Below, one piece after another: positions 1 through 8,308 of a stretch of 64,000 nt of DNA; positions within the stretch are counted from its first letter, which is position 1, and the number at the start of each line of letters is the position of its first letter. The position numbers were made by a program, and so were the translations under genes. The notes below the pieces were generated by a model. The model made no database searches and was not told where the DNA came from. It saw nothing but the letters and a program-made list of their open reading frames with translations. This DNA comes from Flavobacterium limnosediminis JC2902 (lineage in GTDB: Bacteria > Bacteroidota > Bacteroidia > Flavobacteriales > Flavobacteriaceae). Location of the stretch: positions 347,211-411,210 of the forward strand of contig NZ_AVGG01000007.1 in the NCBI RefSeq assembly GCF_000498535.1, read 5' to 3'.

Positions 1-3000
1 GGCATAACTTTTTTGTGCCGTTGTTATGATTTGGTCTGCGTATTGCAATCCTTCATTTTGATAATACAGCATTGCTTTGTTCTGTTTATCGAACTCGCTT
101 TTCAATTCTTCTTTTTGCAGTTTTAAAGCTAATTTACTTTTATCTAATTCCAGTTGTGCCTGTACCACACTTATTTCTGAAGCCTTGGCACGAGCCGAAT
201 TTACACCTCCAAAAAGTGGAATTTGTAGCCCCGCCGTAAATCCTTGGAAATAAGATTTTGTATCGATGGTCTGTCCAAAATAACCTAATCCTAATTTTGG
301 TGTTCTCATTGCCTTGAAAATATTGGCTTCTTTTTGATAAACTGAAATTTGTTGGGTGTAATAATCGTTTACCAATCCTTGCACTTTATCCTCGGCAATT
401 GAAACATTCTTTTCATACTTTAACGGAGTTGCGGCATCAGGAACAATATTTTCATCGGTTTGGATAAAATACTGTAACTGCTTTTGATACACCGCCAAAT
501 CGTATTCCAACTGTAATTTTTGGGTTTCAATTTCTTTTACCTTGGCTTTGGCACTTATGACTTCTATATTACCACTTTCACCTGTTTGAAAACGAAGTTC
601 AGCATTTTTTAAAAACTTGATATAAATGTCACTCAATTCGTTGTTTAACTTTTGAATGGAAACACCATACAAATATTGATAGTAAGCTAATGTTACCGCT
701 TTTTCAATTTCGTATTCTGATAAGGCTTTTCTTTTCTCAGCTAATTTTGCCAATTCTTCCTGTAATTGTCTGTTTGCCTTAGTGATTTTACCAATTGGGA
801 AATATTGCTGAACAGAAACATTATGGTCATAATCAACACTATTAAACTGTCCGCCTTGGTATTGGACTTGCAAAGGATCTACTTGAAATGCCGCTTTTTT
901 AAGCGTCGTTTGTTTTTCAATTTCTTTATCGGCAATTTTTAAATCGATATTGCTTTTCTTGGCTAAGGTAATTGCTTGGTCTAAAGTTACCGTTTGCTTG
1001 TTTTGTGATAATGCTACACAGCTAATCAATAGAAACCAAAGGGTTACAAATGGTTGTCTTTTTTTAAATTTTCTTATTTTCATTCCGTTTTCAAATAATA
1101 AATAAAGTATTGGTAATACTATTAATGTCAGTAATGTTGCCGAGAACAAACCGCCTATAACTACTGTTGCCAATGGTTTTTGTACTTCGGCACCGCCACT
1201 GGTTGATAATGCCATAGGCATAAATCCTAAAGAAGCCACTGCCGCTGTCATTAACACAGGTCTAAGTCTTGTTTTTGTCCCCATTAATACACGTTGCAAC
1301 GGATCGGTTATACCTTCTGATTTTAGTTGATTGAAATAGGAAATCAATACAATTCCGTTTAAAACGGCAATACCAAACAAAGCAATAAATCCAATTCCTG
1401 CTGAAATACTAAAAGGCATTCCTCTAAGCCATAACGCAAAAACACCACCTATCGCTGATAAAGGAATCGCGGTGAAGATTAACAAGGACTGTTTCACACT
1501 GTTGAATGTAAAAAACAGTAAAACCATGATAAGTCCTAATGCAATGGGCAACGCTATTGAAAGACGCTTATTGGCTTCAACCAAATTTTCAAATTGTCCG
1601 CCATAAGTAATATAGTAACCCGCAGGAAGCTTGAAATTGGTTTCCAGTTTTTGCTGAATTTCTTCTACCACACTTTTTATATCACGACCACGAACATTTA
1701 ACCCAACTGTTATTCTACGCTTTCCATTTTCACGAGAAACTTGTACAGGACCTTGCTCATAACTAATGGCAGCCACTTGGGATAGTGGTACTTGCTGACC
1801 ATTTGGCAATGGAATAAACAAATTGCTTACGTCTGTAATATCGCTTCTGTTGGCTGCATCCATTCTAACCACAACATCAAAACGCTTACTCTCTTCATAG
1901 ATTTTTCCTGCGCTTTCCCCTGCAAACGAGGAACGAATAATTTTATTGACATCAGTAATATTTAAACCATACAATGCAATTTTATTGTAATCGTATTTTA
2001 CAGTTATTTGTGGGAGTCCGGTTACTTTATCAGCCTTTAAATCGCCAATACCTTCTATTTTATTTATTTTAGAAATCAATTCTTTGGCTTTTGTATCTAA
2101 AACTTCTAAATCGTCACCAAAAATTTTAATGGCTATATCGCTTCGGCTACCCGTCATTAATTCGTTAAAACGCATTTGAATAGGCTGTGAAATTTCGATA
2201 TTCGCCCCAGGAATAGCTTCCATTTCTTCTTTCATCAAATTGGCTAAATCTTCCCAATTATCGGCAGATGTCCACTCAGATTTGTCTTTCAAAACAATAA
2301 TCAAATCGCCACTTTCAATTGGCATTGGGTCGGTTGGGATTTCTCCACTTCCAATTTTGGTAACGATGGTTTTAATTTCTGGGAATTTTGCTTTTAGAAT
2401 TTTCTCATATTTGGTTGTTGTTTCTACCATTTGGGTTAATGAACTACCTGTCATAATGGTAGCATTAATGGCTAAATCGCCTTCTTCAATGGTTGGAATA
2501 AATTCGCCACCCATATTTTGAAAAGTTATTACAGCCAAAGCAAATAATCCTAATGCGATTACTAAAACCGATTTTTTAATTTGCAATGCTTTTTCTAAAA
2601 AAGGGGTATATATCTTCTCGAACCACGCCATCATTCTATCGCTAAAATTCGATTTATGCTCAGTATTTTTCGATAAGAACATAGCACTCATCATTGGCAC
2701 ATAAGTCAATGATAAAATAAATGCTCCAATAACTGCAAAACCTACTGTCATTGCCATTGGTTTGAACATTTTACCTTCTGTTCCTACTAAGGCTAATATT
2801 GGCAGATATACGATAAGAATTATTATTTCCCCAAATGCTGCACTATTTCTGATTTTTGAAGCAGATTTATATACCTCGCTATCCATTTCGGATTGGGTTA
2901 AATCCTTTTGCCTTTTGAGTTTTTGTAAATGGTGCATTGTGGCTTCGACAATAATAACTGCCCCATCGACAATGATACCAAAATCGATTGCACCTAAACT

Positions 3001-4182
3001 CATTAAGTTTCCACTCACACCAAAGTAATTCATCAGGATTACTGCAAAAAGCATTGACAAAGGAATTACGGAAGCTACGATTAATCCGGCACGAAGATTT
3101 CCTAAAAATAATATCAGTACAAAAATTACGATTAAAGCTCCTTCCAATAGATTTTTTGTAACCGTTCCTATGGCGTTGTCTACTAATTTACCTCTGTCAA
3201 TAAAGGCTTCGGCAACTACTCCTTCAGGTAACGTTTTATTGATTTGAACCATTTTTTCTTTCACTCTTTCCACTACAGCACTGGAATTTTCGCCTTTTAA
3301 CATTAATGCTAAACCGCAAACAATTTCTCCTTTACCGTCTTTTGTAGAGGCACCATATCGCAATGCAATACCTTCACGTACTGTTGCAACGTCACGCACT
3401 AAAACAGGAGCACCATTTCGGTTTTTGACTACTACATTTTCTAAATCCTTGATGCCCGTTGCCATACCCACACCACGAATGAAATAAGCGTATTGGTCTT
3501 TTTCAATATAGGCACCACCAGTATTTTGATTATTTTTTTCTAACGCATCAAAAATCTCAGTGATAGTAACGCCTAAACTATTGAGTGTGTTTGGATTAAC
3601 TGCAACTTCATATTGTTTTAATTTTCCACCCCAAGTGCTCACTTCAGCAACGCCTTCAATACCTTGTAATTGTGGTATAATTATCCAATCTTGAATGGTT
3701 CTTAATTTGATGGCATCGTACTTATCTTCATACCCTTTTTTAGCATATACATCATACTGATAAATTTCTCCAAGACCTGTTGAAATTGGTGCCAATTCAG
3801 GCGAACCAGCATAGTCAGGTATATTTTCTTCGGCTTGCTTTAATCGTTGAAAAATTTGTTCCCTTGCCCAATATATATCTACATCGTCTTTGAAAACAAC
3901 CGTAACTACCGAAAGCCCGAAACGAGAAATACTTCGTAACTCAATTACTTTGGGGATGGTTTTAACGGATTGCTCTAACGGATAGGTAATTAATTGCTCC
4001 ACTTCCTGACTGGCAAGAGTGGGCGCAGTAGTAATAATTTGTACCTGATTATTGGTTACATCAGGCAAAGCATCAAGCGGTAATTGTTTAATAGAATAGC
4101 TACCCCACGCTATAAGGACTAAGGTTAGCAATAGTATAATGAATTTATTCTTTATACTGAATTGTATTATTTTGTCTAACAT
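1..4182 (-). CDS. Heavy-metal efflux RND pump fused to outer-membrane factor (CusA/CzcA family), partial
   Basis: This is an inner-membrane proton-driven metal pump of the HME-RND family, carrying a TolC-like outer-membrane factor in the same polypeptide. The frame is open from an ATG at 4182 to the window edge, giving 1394 codons without a stop; the C-terminus lies outside. The N-terminus reads MLDKIIQFSIKNKFII and is followed by the family segment DDVDIYWA. The RND part ends near residue 1034. A second, secretory-type N-terminus (MKIRKFKK, then a hydrophobic stretch ending in ALSQ) begins at residue 1035 and leads into an alpha-helical TolC repeat. Such RND-OMF fusions of about 1440 residues are usual in Bacteroidota, so roughly 50 residues are missing. 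The metal (Cu/Ag versus Co/Zn/Cd) cannot be settled here; the surrounding copper genes favour Cu/Ag. A separate adaptor gene is presumably outside the window. Confidence 0.9.
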   Translation of the reverse strand, partial: MLDKIIQFSIKNKFIILLLTLVLIAWGSYSIKQLPLDALPDVTNNQVQIITTAPTLASQEVEQLITYPLEQSVKTIPKVIELRSISRFGLSVVTVVFKDDVDIYWAREQIFQRLKQAEENIPDYAGSPELAPISTGLGEIYQYDVYAKKGYEDKYDAIKLRTIQDWIIIPQLQGIEGVAEVSTWGGKLKQYEVAVNPNTLNSLGVTITEIFDALEKNNQNTGGAYIEKDQYAYFIRGVGMATGIKDLENVVVKNRNGAPVLVRDVATVREGIALRYGASTKDGKGEIVCGLALMLKGENSSAVVERVKEKMVQINKTLPEGVVAEAFIDRGKLVDNAIGTVTKNLLEGALIVIFVLILFLGNLRAGLIVASVIPLSMLFAVILMNYFGVSGNLMSLGAIDFGIIVDGAVIIVEATMHHLQKLKRQKDLTQSEMDSEVYKSASKIRNSAAFGEIIILIVYLPILALVGTEGKMFKPMAMTVGFAVIGAFILSLTYVPMMSAMFLSKNTEHKSNFSDRMMAWFEKIYTPFLEKALQIKKSVLVIALGLFALAVITFQNMGGEFIPTIEEGDLAINATIMTGSSLTQMVETTTKYEKILKAKFPEIKTIVTKIGSGEIPTDPMPIESGDLIIVLKDKSEWTSADNWEDLANLMKEEMEAIPGANIEISQPIQMRFNELMTGSRSDIAIKIFGDDLEVLDTKAKELISKINKIEGIGDLKADKVTGLPQITVKYDYNKIALYGLNITDVNKIIRSSFAGESAGKIYEESKRFDVVVRMDAANRSDITDVSNLFIPLPNGQQVPLSQVAAISYEQGPVQVSRENGKRRITVGLNVRGRDIKSVVEEIQQKLETNFKLPAGYYITYGGQFENLVEANKRLSIALPIALGLIMVLLFFTFNSVKQSLLIFTAIPLSAIGGVFALWLRGMPFSISAGIGFIALFGIAVLNGIVLISYFNQLKSEGITDPLQRVLMGTKTRLRPVLMTAAVASLGFMPMALSTSGGAEVQKPLATVVIGGLFSATLLTLIVLPILYLLFENGMKIRKFKKRQPFVTLWFLLISCVALSQNKQTVTLDQAITLAKKSNIDLKIADKEIEKQTTLKKAAFQVDPLQVQYQGGQFNSVDYDHNVSVQQYFPIGKITKANRQLQEELAKLAEKRKALSEYEIEKAVTLAYYQYLYGVSIQKLNNELSDIYIKFLKNAELRFQTGESGNIEVISAKAKVKEIETQKLQLEYDLAVYQKQLQYFIQTDENIVPDAATPLKYEKNVSIAEDKVQGLVNDYYTQQISVYQKEANIFKAMRTPKLGLGYFGQTIDTKSYFQGFTAGLQIPLFGGVNSARAKASEISVVQAQLELDKSKLALKLQKEELKSEFDKQNKAMLYYQNEGLQYADQIITTAQKSYA

Positions 4183-4280
4183 TGAAAATATTGTAATGAA
4201 TTAGAAATTAGCAAATTAAAGTACTTGCCATTATATGTGATTAAAACACACTTTTCTAACCCGAAATTACTCGGGCATCA

Positions 4281-4607
4281 TTATACTATTTGAGGAGGTT
4301 GCCAAATACTTCCAAAGAAATAGGAAGCAAAAACTGGCTTATAAAATGGCTCTTTGGTCTTTATAACTGTAGAAATTACAGGAAAATCATAACTGATGGA
4401 AGGAAAGTAACTCAAAACCTGCGCTCCACAGCAATTGCAAATGCAAAAAGGCGAACACAAATCTTTACTCTTGTCGTGTGAATGGTTGTCATGGTCAGCC
4501 CGATGCGCTTCCAAAGAATGCCCAGCACTATTTACTTCCATATCAGCACAAGGCATAGATGCCAAGACTATTAAATAAATTGATAATATGATATTTAACC
4601 ATTTCAC
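4281..4607 (-). CDS. Small exported Cys/His-rich protein, DUF6660-like
   Basis: A 108-residue protein with an N-terminal hydrophobic signal segment (residues 1-20), a His-rich stretch (HRADHDNHSHD) and the cysteine cluster CSPFCICNCC near residues 51-60, ending in WQPPQIV. This layout matches small DUF6660-type proteins that recur beside heavy-metal efflux genes in Bacteroidota; I name the family from memory, not from a search. The His and Cys clusters suggest periplasmic metal binding. It sits about 100 bp upstream of the RND pump on the same strand, so it is probably co-transcribed and acts as a metal-buffering or sensing accessory. The start gives a clean signal peptide. Confidence 0.7.
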   Translation of the reverse strand: MKWLNIILSIYLIVLASMPCADMEVNSAGHSLEAHRADHDNHSHDKSKDLCSPFCICNCCGAQVLSYFPSISYDFPVISTVIKTKEPFYKPVFASYFFGSIWQPPQIV

Positions 4608-4667
4608 GAGTGTAAAAATAGCAATAAAATTTATATGAACTAATCACATTTTATTTTTTTAATGCAA

Positions 4668-4700
4668 TTTGATGCGATTCGAAATATTTTTTTAGCTTTG
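4668..4700 (+). promoter_or_regulatory. Bacteroidota-type promoter for the di-haem oxidoreductase operon
   Basis: TTTG at 4668-4671 and TAGCTTTG at 4693-4700 are separated by 21 bases. This fits the Bacteroidota primary sigma factor consensus (TTTG, about 19-21 bases, TAnnTTTG). The ATG at 4730 lies 29 bases further on. Confidence 0.5.
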
Positions 4701-4729
4701 CCTAAAAATAATATTAAGCATATATAAAA

Positions 4730-5932
4730 ATGAAAAACAAGGCATATCTAATTTTAATTGTTATGACTTTAGGGATAAGCACCCTAACCTCTTGTGAAGA
4801 TATATTAACAGATGCTCCTGCCGATGAAGAAATTTTAGACGGGCCCGTTGAAGGATTGACTTCTTCGGAAATGTTAGAATTCTTAGAAGGTGATGTTGCT
4901 TTCAATGAAGAAGTATTTACAACCGAAACAGGTTTGGGACCATTATTTGTTTCTACCAGTTGTGTGTCCTGTCATGCGGGGGACGGAAAAGGACATCCTT
5001 TTACTACTTTAACCCGATTTGGACAAACAGATGCCACAGGTAATCAATTCATGCATTTGGGTGCGCCACAGTTGCAAAACAGAGCCTTACCGGGGTATTT
5101 ACCAGAGCAAATTCCTGCGGGAGCTACTTCAGCTAAGTTTATGCCTCCTGCAAATACAGGTTTAGGTTTTTTAGCCGCTTTAACCGATGCACAAATTTTA
5201 GCAAATGCAGACCCCAATGATAATAATGGAGATGGAATTTCAGGTGTACCAAACTATATTACACCTCCAGCTTTCTTTTTGCCAAAATGGTTTCATCAGG
5301 AAATTAACGGAAAATACATTGGTCGCTACGGAAAAAAAGCGGCAGCTATCGATTTGTTGCATCAAACCGTTAATGCCTATAATCAGGACATGGGAATTAC
5401 CTCTTCTTTTTCTCCAATCGACACCTATTCGGGATTAGAAATTGACCCTGAAGTTTCAAACAAAACAGTAAACAGTGTAGTGTTTTACTTGAGAACCTTA
5501 AAAGCACCCAAACGAAGAAATCAAAATGATGCTGAAGTTCAAGCAGGTGAAGCTTTATTCTCAAATTTAAAATGTGCAGAATGCCATAAACCGCAATGGA
5601 CAACACCAAACAGTGATATTGCCAGTTTATCCAACAAAACTTTTTACCCATATACCGATTTACTGTTACACGATATGGGAAGTGGCTTAAACGACGGTTA
5701 TACAGAAGGAACTGCATTAACAAGCGAATGGAGAACTCCGCCTTTATGGGGAATTGGGCTGGCTAAAAAATCGCAAGGTGGACAATATTTTTTACTGCAT
5801 GACGGTAGAGCCAGAAGTATTGAAGAAGCAATTTTAATGCACGGCGGTGAAGCTAACAGCAGTAAAAATGCGTACCAGCAATTAACATCGGGTGAAAAAC
5901 AAAAACTGATAAAATTCATTGAAAGTTTATAG
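4730..5932 (+). CDS. Di-haem oxidoreductase lipoprotein (DUF1111 / DHOR family)
   Basis: A 400-residue exported c-type cytochrome. Residues 1-22 form a lipoprotein signal (LTSC, Cys22 as lipid anchor). Two CXXCH haem-binding motifs are visible: C78-VS-CH and C282-AE-CH. The spacing, the internal GLGFLAALTD segment and the C-terminal DLLLHDMG and FLLHDGRA segments are typical of the di-haem oxidoreductase family once called DUF1111 or thiol oxidoreductases, relatives of MauG and cytochrome c peroxidase. It probably moves electrons at the outer face of a membrane; the substrate is unknown. The Rieske gene starts one base after its stop, and a beta-barrel gene follows, so the three form an operon. 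It is divergent from the metal pump, and a link to metal stress is inferred from position only. Confidence 0.85.
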   Translation: MKNKAYLILIVMTLGISTLTSCEDILTDAPADEEILDGPVEGLTSSEMLEFLEGDVAFNEEVFTTETGLGPLFVSTSCVSCHAGDGKGHPFTTLTRFGQTDATGNQFMHLGAPQLQNRALPGYLPEQIPAGATSAKFMPPANTGLGFLAALTDAQILANADPNDNNGDGISGVPNYITPPAFFLPKWFHQEINGKYIGRYGKKAAAIDLLHQTVNAYNQDMGITSSFSPIDTYSGLEIDPEVSNKTVNSVVFYLRTLKAPKRRNQNDAEVQAGEALFSNLKCAECHKPQWTTPNSDIASLSNKTFYPYTDLLLHDMGSGLNDGYTEGTALTSEWRTPPLWGIGLAKKSQGGQYFLLHDGRARSIEEAILMHGGEANSSKNAYQQLTSGEKQKLIKFIESL

Positions 5933-5933
5933 T

Positions 5934-6374
5934 ATGGACAGAAAAGAATTTTTAAAGATTTGTGGCTTTTCCTGTTTAGGAGTTTTTGGATTGTCTGGGA
6001 TGATGCAAAGTTGTGGAACAACTCATTATGCTTCTACAAATGTTCAAGGCAATCGATTGATTGTGTCTAAAAAAGAATTTGAAATAATCAAAAACGACAC
6101 CATTCGTTACAGAAATCATGTTGTTAGCAAAATAGAAGGTATCAACTATCCGATTATCATATACAAAAACCTAAATGATACTTATTCAGCATTTTTGTTA
6201 AGATGCTCTCATCAAGGAGCCGAACTTACCGTTAATGGTGATGTATTAACCTGTTCAGCTCATGGAAGCGAATTTGGTAAAAACGGTGAGGTTATTCAAG
6301 GACCCGCAGAACAACAATTAACCGCATTTAAAGTGCAAACCGATGCACAAAACATTTACATTCAATTATCCTAA
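5934..6374 (+). CDS. Rieske-type [2Fe-2S] protein, exported
   Basis: A 146-residue protein with a Rieske cluster-binding pair, CSHQGAEL and CSAHGSEF (C-X-H and C-X-X-H), near residues 92-116. The N-terminus (MDRKEFLKICGFSCLGVFGL followed by MMQSCG) looks like an export or lipoprotein signal without a twin-arginine pair. I chose the ATG at 5934. A longer reading begins at TTG 5919 inside the upstream gene and adds only five residues. With the preceding di-haem cytochrome it makes a plausible short extracytoplasmic electron chain: Rieske to di-haem cytochrome or the reverse. Its redox partner outside this operon is not visible. Confidence 0.88.
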   Translation: MDRKEFLKICGFSCLGVFGLSGMMQSCGTTHYASTNVQGNRLIVSKKEFEIIKNDTIRYRNHVVSKIEGINYPIIIYKNLNDTYSAFLLRCSHQGAELTVNGDVLTCSAHGSEFGKNGEVIQGPAEQQLTAFKVQTDAQNIYIQLS

Positions 6375-6375
6375 A

Positions 6376-7602
6376 ATGAAATCACTATATATAACTGTAT
6401 TAATCTTATTTTTTAATTTTTCAGTACTGGCACAGGTTGATTCAACAAAAGTCGTAACGACACAAAAAGACACTACAAAATTAGCTTTGAATATGGATGC
6501 AGTTTATGCACGTCCGTTTTTGAAATTAGGGAAACTTCCCATTTCCATAGGTGGTTATGTTGAAGCCAATACGAGTTATTTTGCTACTGATGGAGTCACA
6601 GAAGGTATGTCTTTTCAGATGCCGAGAATGACATTATTTGTTTCATCCACCATCAGAAACCGAATTAAATTTTTATCGGAAATTGAGTTTGAAGAAGGCG
6701 GAAAAGAAATAAATATTGAATTTGCTTCGCTTGATGTGGAGTTACATCCACTATTCAATTTGCGTGGTGGTATTATTATGAACCCTATTGGCTCTTTCAA
6801 CCAAAATCACGACGGTCCAAAATGGGAATTCATTGACCGTCCAATATCTTCAACAACCATAATCCCATCTACATGGAGTAATGTTGGTTTTGGTTTTTTC
6901 GGAAAGTATGCCAAAAATAATTTGGTTTGGGCGTATGAAGGTTATTTCTCCAATGGTTTTGATGATACGATTATATCGAATACCGAAAACAGAACATGGC
7001 TTCCTGCTTCAAAAGAAAATAAAGAACGCTTTGAGGAAAGTTTTAACGGAGTACCATTGATTACCGCCAAGACTGCATTAAAACACAGAAAAATAGGTGA
7101 ATTTGGTATTTCTTGGATGGGTGGTGTGTACAACAAATTTCAGGAAGACGGTATTCAAATTGACAAAAAACGTAGAGTGGACTTATTCGCATTGGATTTT
7201 AACACAGTGCTCCCGAAACTAAAAACATACATCAATACGGAATGGGTTTGGGCTTATATAGATGTTCCTGACACCTATACTCAACAATTTGGCTCAAAAC
7301 AAAAAGGGGGCTTTATCGATATTGTGCAACCCATTTTAAAGCGCGATGTATTGGGTTGGCAAAACAGCACACTTAATTTGGCTTTTAGAATGGAATACAC
7401 AGATTATAATGTTGGAACGTTTAAAGAAACTAACGAGAATATCCACGATGATGTAATGGCTATAACTCCGGGAATCAGTTTCAGACCCTCTTCACAAACG
7501 GTTTTCAGAATGAATTACCGCTATATTTGGGAAACAGATATTTTTGGTAATGATCCTTCGAAGACAGCTGGGATTCAATTTGGGTTTTCCACTTATTTTT
7601 AG
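6376..7602 (+). CDS. Outer-membrane beta-barrel protein, porin-like
   Basis: A 408-residue protein with a signal peptide ending in VLAQ (residue 20) and a long alternating aromatic/polar pattern. It ends in a terminal aromatic strand (IQFGFSTYF), the usual C-terminal signature of outer-membrane barrels. General resemblance is to the phosphate-selective porin O/P-like group common in Bacteroidota, but no specific substrate is evident. The chosen ATG at 6376 gives the clean signal peptide; an earlier ATG at 6343 overlaps the Rieske gene and would hide it. As third gene of the cytochrome-Rieske operon it may admit the substrate of that redox pair or a metal complex. Confidence 0.75.
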   Translation: MKSLYITVLILFFNFSVLAQVDSTKVVTTQKDTTKLALNMDAVYARPFLKLGKLPISIGGYVEANTSYFATDGVTEGMSFQMPRMTLFVSSTIRNRIKFLSEIEFEEGGKEINIEFASLDVELHPLFNLRGGIIMNPIGSFNQNHDGPKWEFIDRPISSTTIIPSTWSNVGFGFFGKYAKNNLVWAYEGYFSNGFDDTIISNTENRTWLPASKENKERFEESFNGVPLITAKTALKHRKIGEFGISWMGGVYNKFQEDGIQIDKKRRVDLFALDFNTVLPKLKTYINTEWVWAYIDVPDTYTQQFGSKQKGGFIDIVQPILKRDVLGWQNSTLNLAFRMEYTDYNVGTFKETNENIHDDVMAITPGISFRPSSQTVFRMNYRYIWETDIFGNDPSKTAGIQFGFSTYF

Positions 7603-7606
7603 TCTG

Positions 7607-7652
7607 ATTTGCATGAAAATCACCCAAGATCAGAAAAGTTTTTCATGCAAAT
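7607..7652. terminator. Bidirectional terminator between convergent genes
   Basis: ATTTGCATGAAAA (7607-7619) and TTTTCATGCAAAT (7640-7652) form a perfect 13-bp inverted repeat between the convergent porin and MerC genes. A-rich and T-rich arm ends let it act in both directions. Confidence 0.75.
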
Positions 7653-7685
7653 TAACTATGTTTTTCCCATGACTAATAAATTTTG

Positions 7686-8294
7686 CTAGCAACAATCTCC
7701 GTCTGCTTGTATGGGTGGACATTTTACAGTTCCGTAACTGCAATAAACGCAACAATCACCCTGTTTCGGTTTTAATACTGTTTTGCATTTTTCACATTCG
7801 TAAAAATACTGACATGCATCAGTAGGCATCATTTCTTCCTTTTTATGCCCGCAATTGGGACAAGTAATCGTAGATTTTAATTCAACCTCTTTTCCTCCAT
7901 ACGAAATACAGGTATTACAATTACCCTGAACTTTATTTTGATAATAATTTGCTATTGTAGCAATAAAAAGCCCAAGCATACCAGAATAAATTAAATAGAC
8001 TGCATTTTCCGATTTACTAAAATAATATGCGAAGAATATTAATATTCCACTTGGTATTGCTATTAATAAAGGATACACGCAACGATGTTTACGGTAAGAA
8101 ATGATTAAGCCAACAATTGAAATTAAAACCATTGCTTGAAAAATCCACATCGTCCATCCACCAAATAATTCAAAGCTGCCGAGTCCAAGAGCTGAAGCAC
8201 CAAATGCAAATAGCGGAAAACAGCAAGGCGAAAATAGTGCTGTGAAGAAAAGTCCAATCGTACCTAATTTATCAATGTTATTAATTATTTTCAT
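7686..8294 (-). CDS. MerC-like membrane protein fused to a GDCCVxC zinc-ribbon-like tail
   Basis: A 202-residue protein. Residues 1-120 hold four hydrophobic segments; the first contains SPCCFPLFAFG, the paired-cysteine site of MerC-type mercury/metal transporters. The C-terminal 80 residues are soluble and carry cysteine pairs CNTC and CPNCGH, then CEKCKTVLKPKQGDCCVYCSYG, written here as GDCCVYC, matching small GDCCVxC (seleno)protein domains, and end DGDCC. It therefore joins metal transport through the inner membrane to a cytosolic Cys-rich metal-binding domain. It lies 14 bases downstream of the CopA ATPase on the same strand and is probably co-transcribed. Mercury or copper is the likely ion; no merR, merA or merP is visible in the window, which argues for copper or broad soft-metal handling. 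Confidence 0.8.
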   Translation of the reverse strand: MKIINNIDKLGTIGLFFTALFSPCCFPLFAFGASALGLGSFELFGGWTMWIFQAMVLISIVGLIISYRKHRCVYPLLIAIPSGILIFFAYYFSKSENAVYLIYSGMLGLFIATIANYYQNKVQGNCNTCISYGGKEVELKSTITCPNCGHKKEEMMPTDACQYFYECEKCKTVLKPKQGDCCVYCSYGTVKCPPIQADGDCC

Positions 8295-8308
8295 TTTTGT
8301 TTTTGTTT

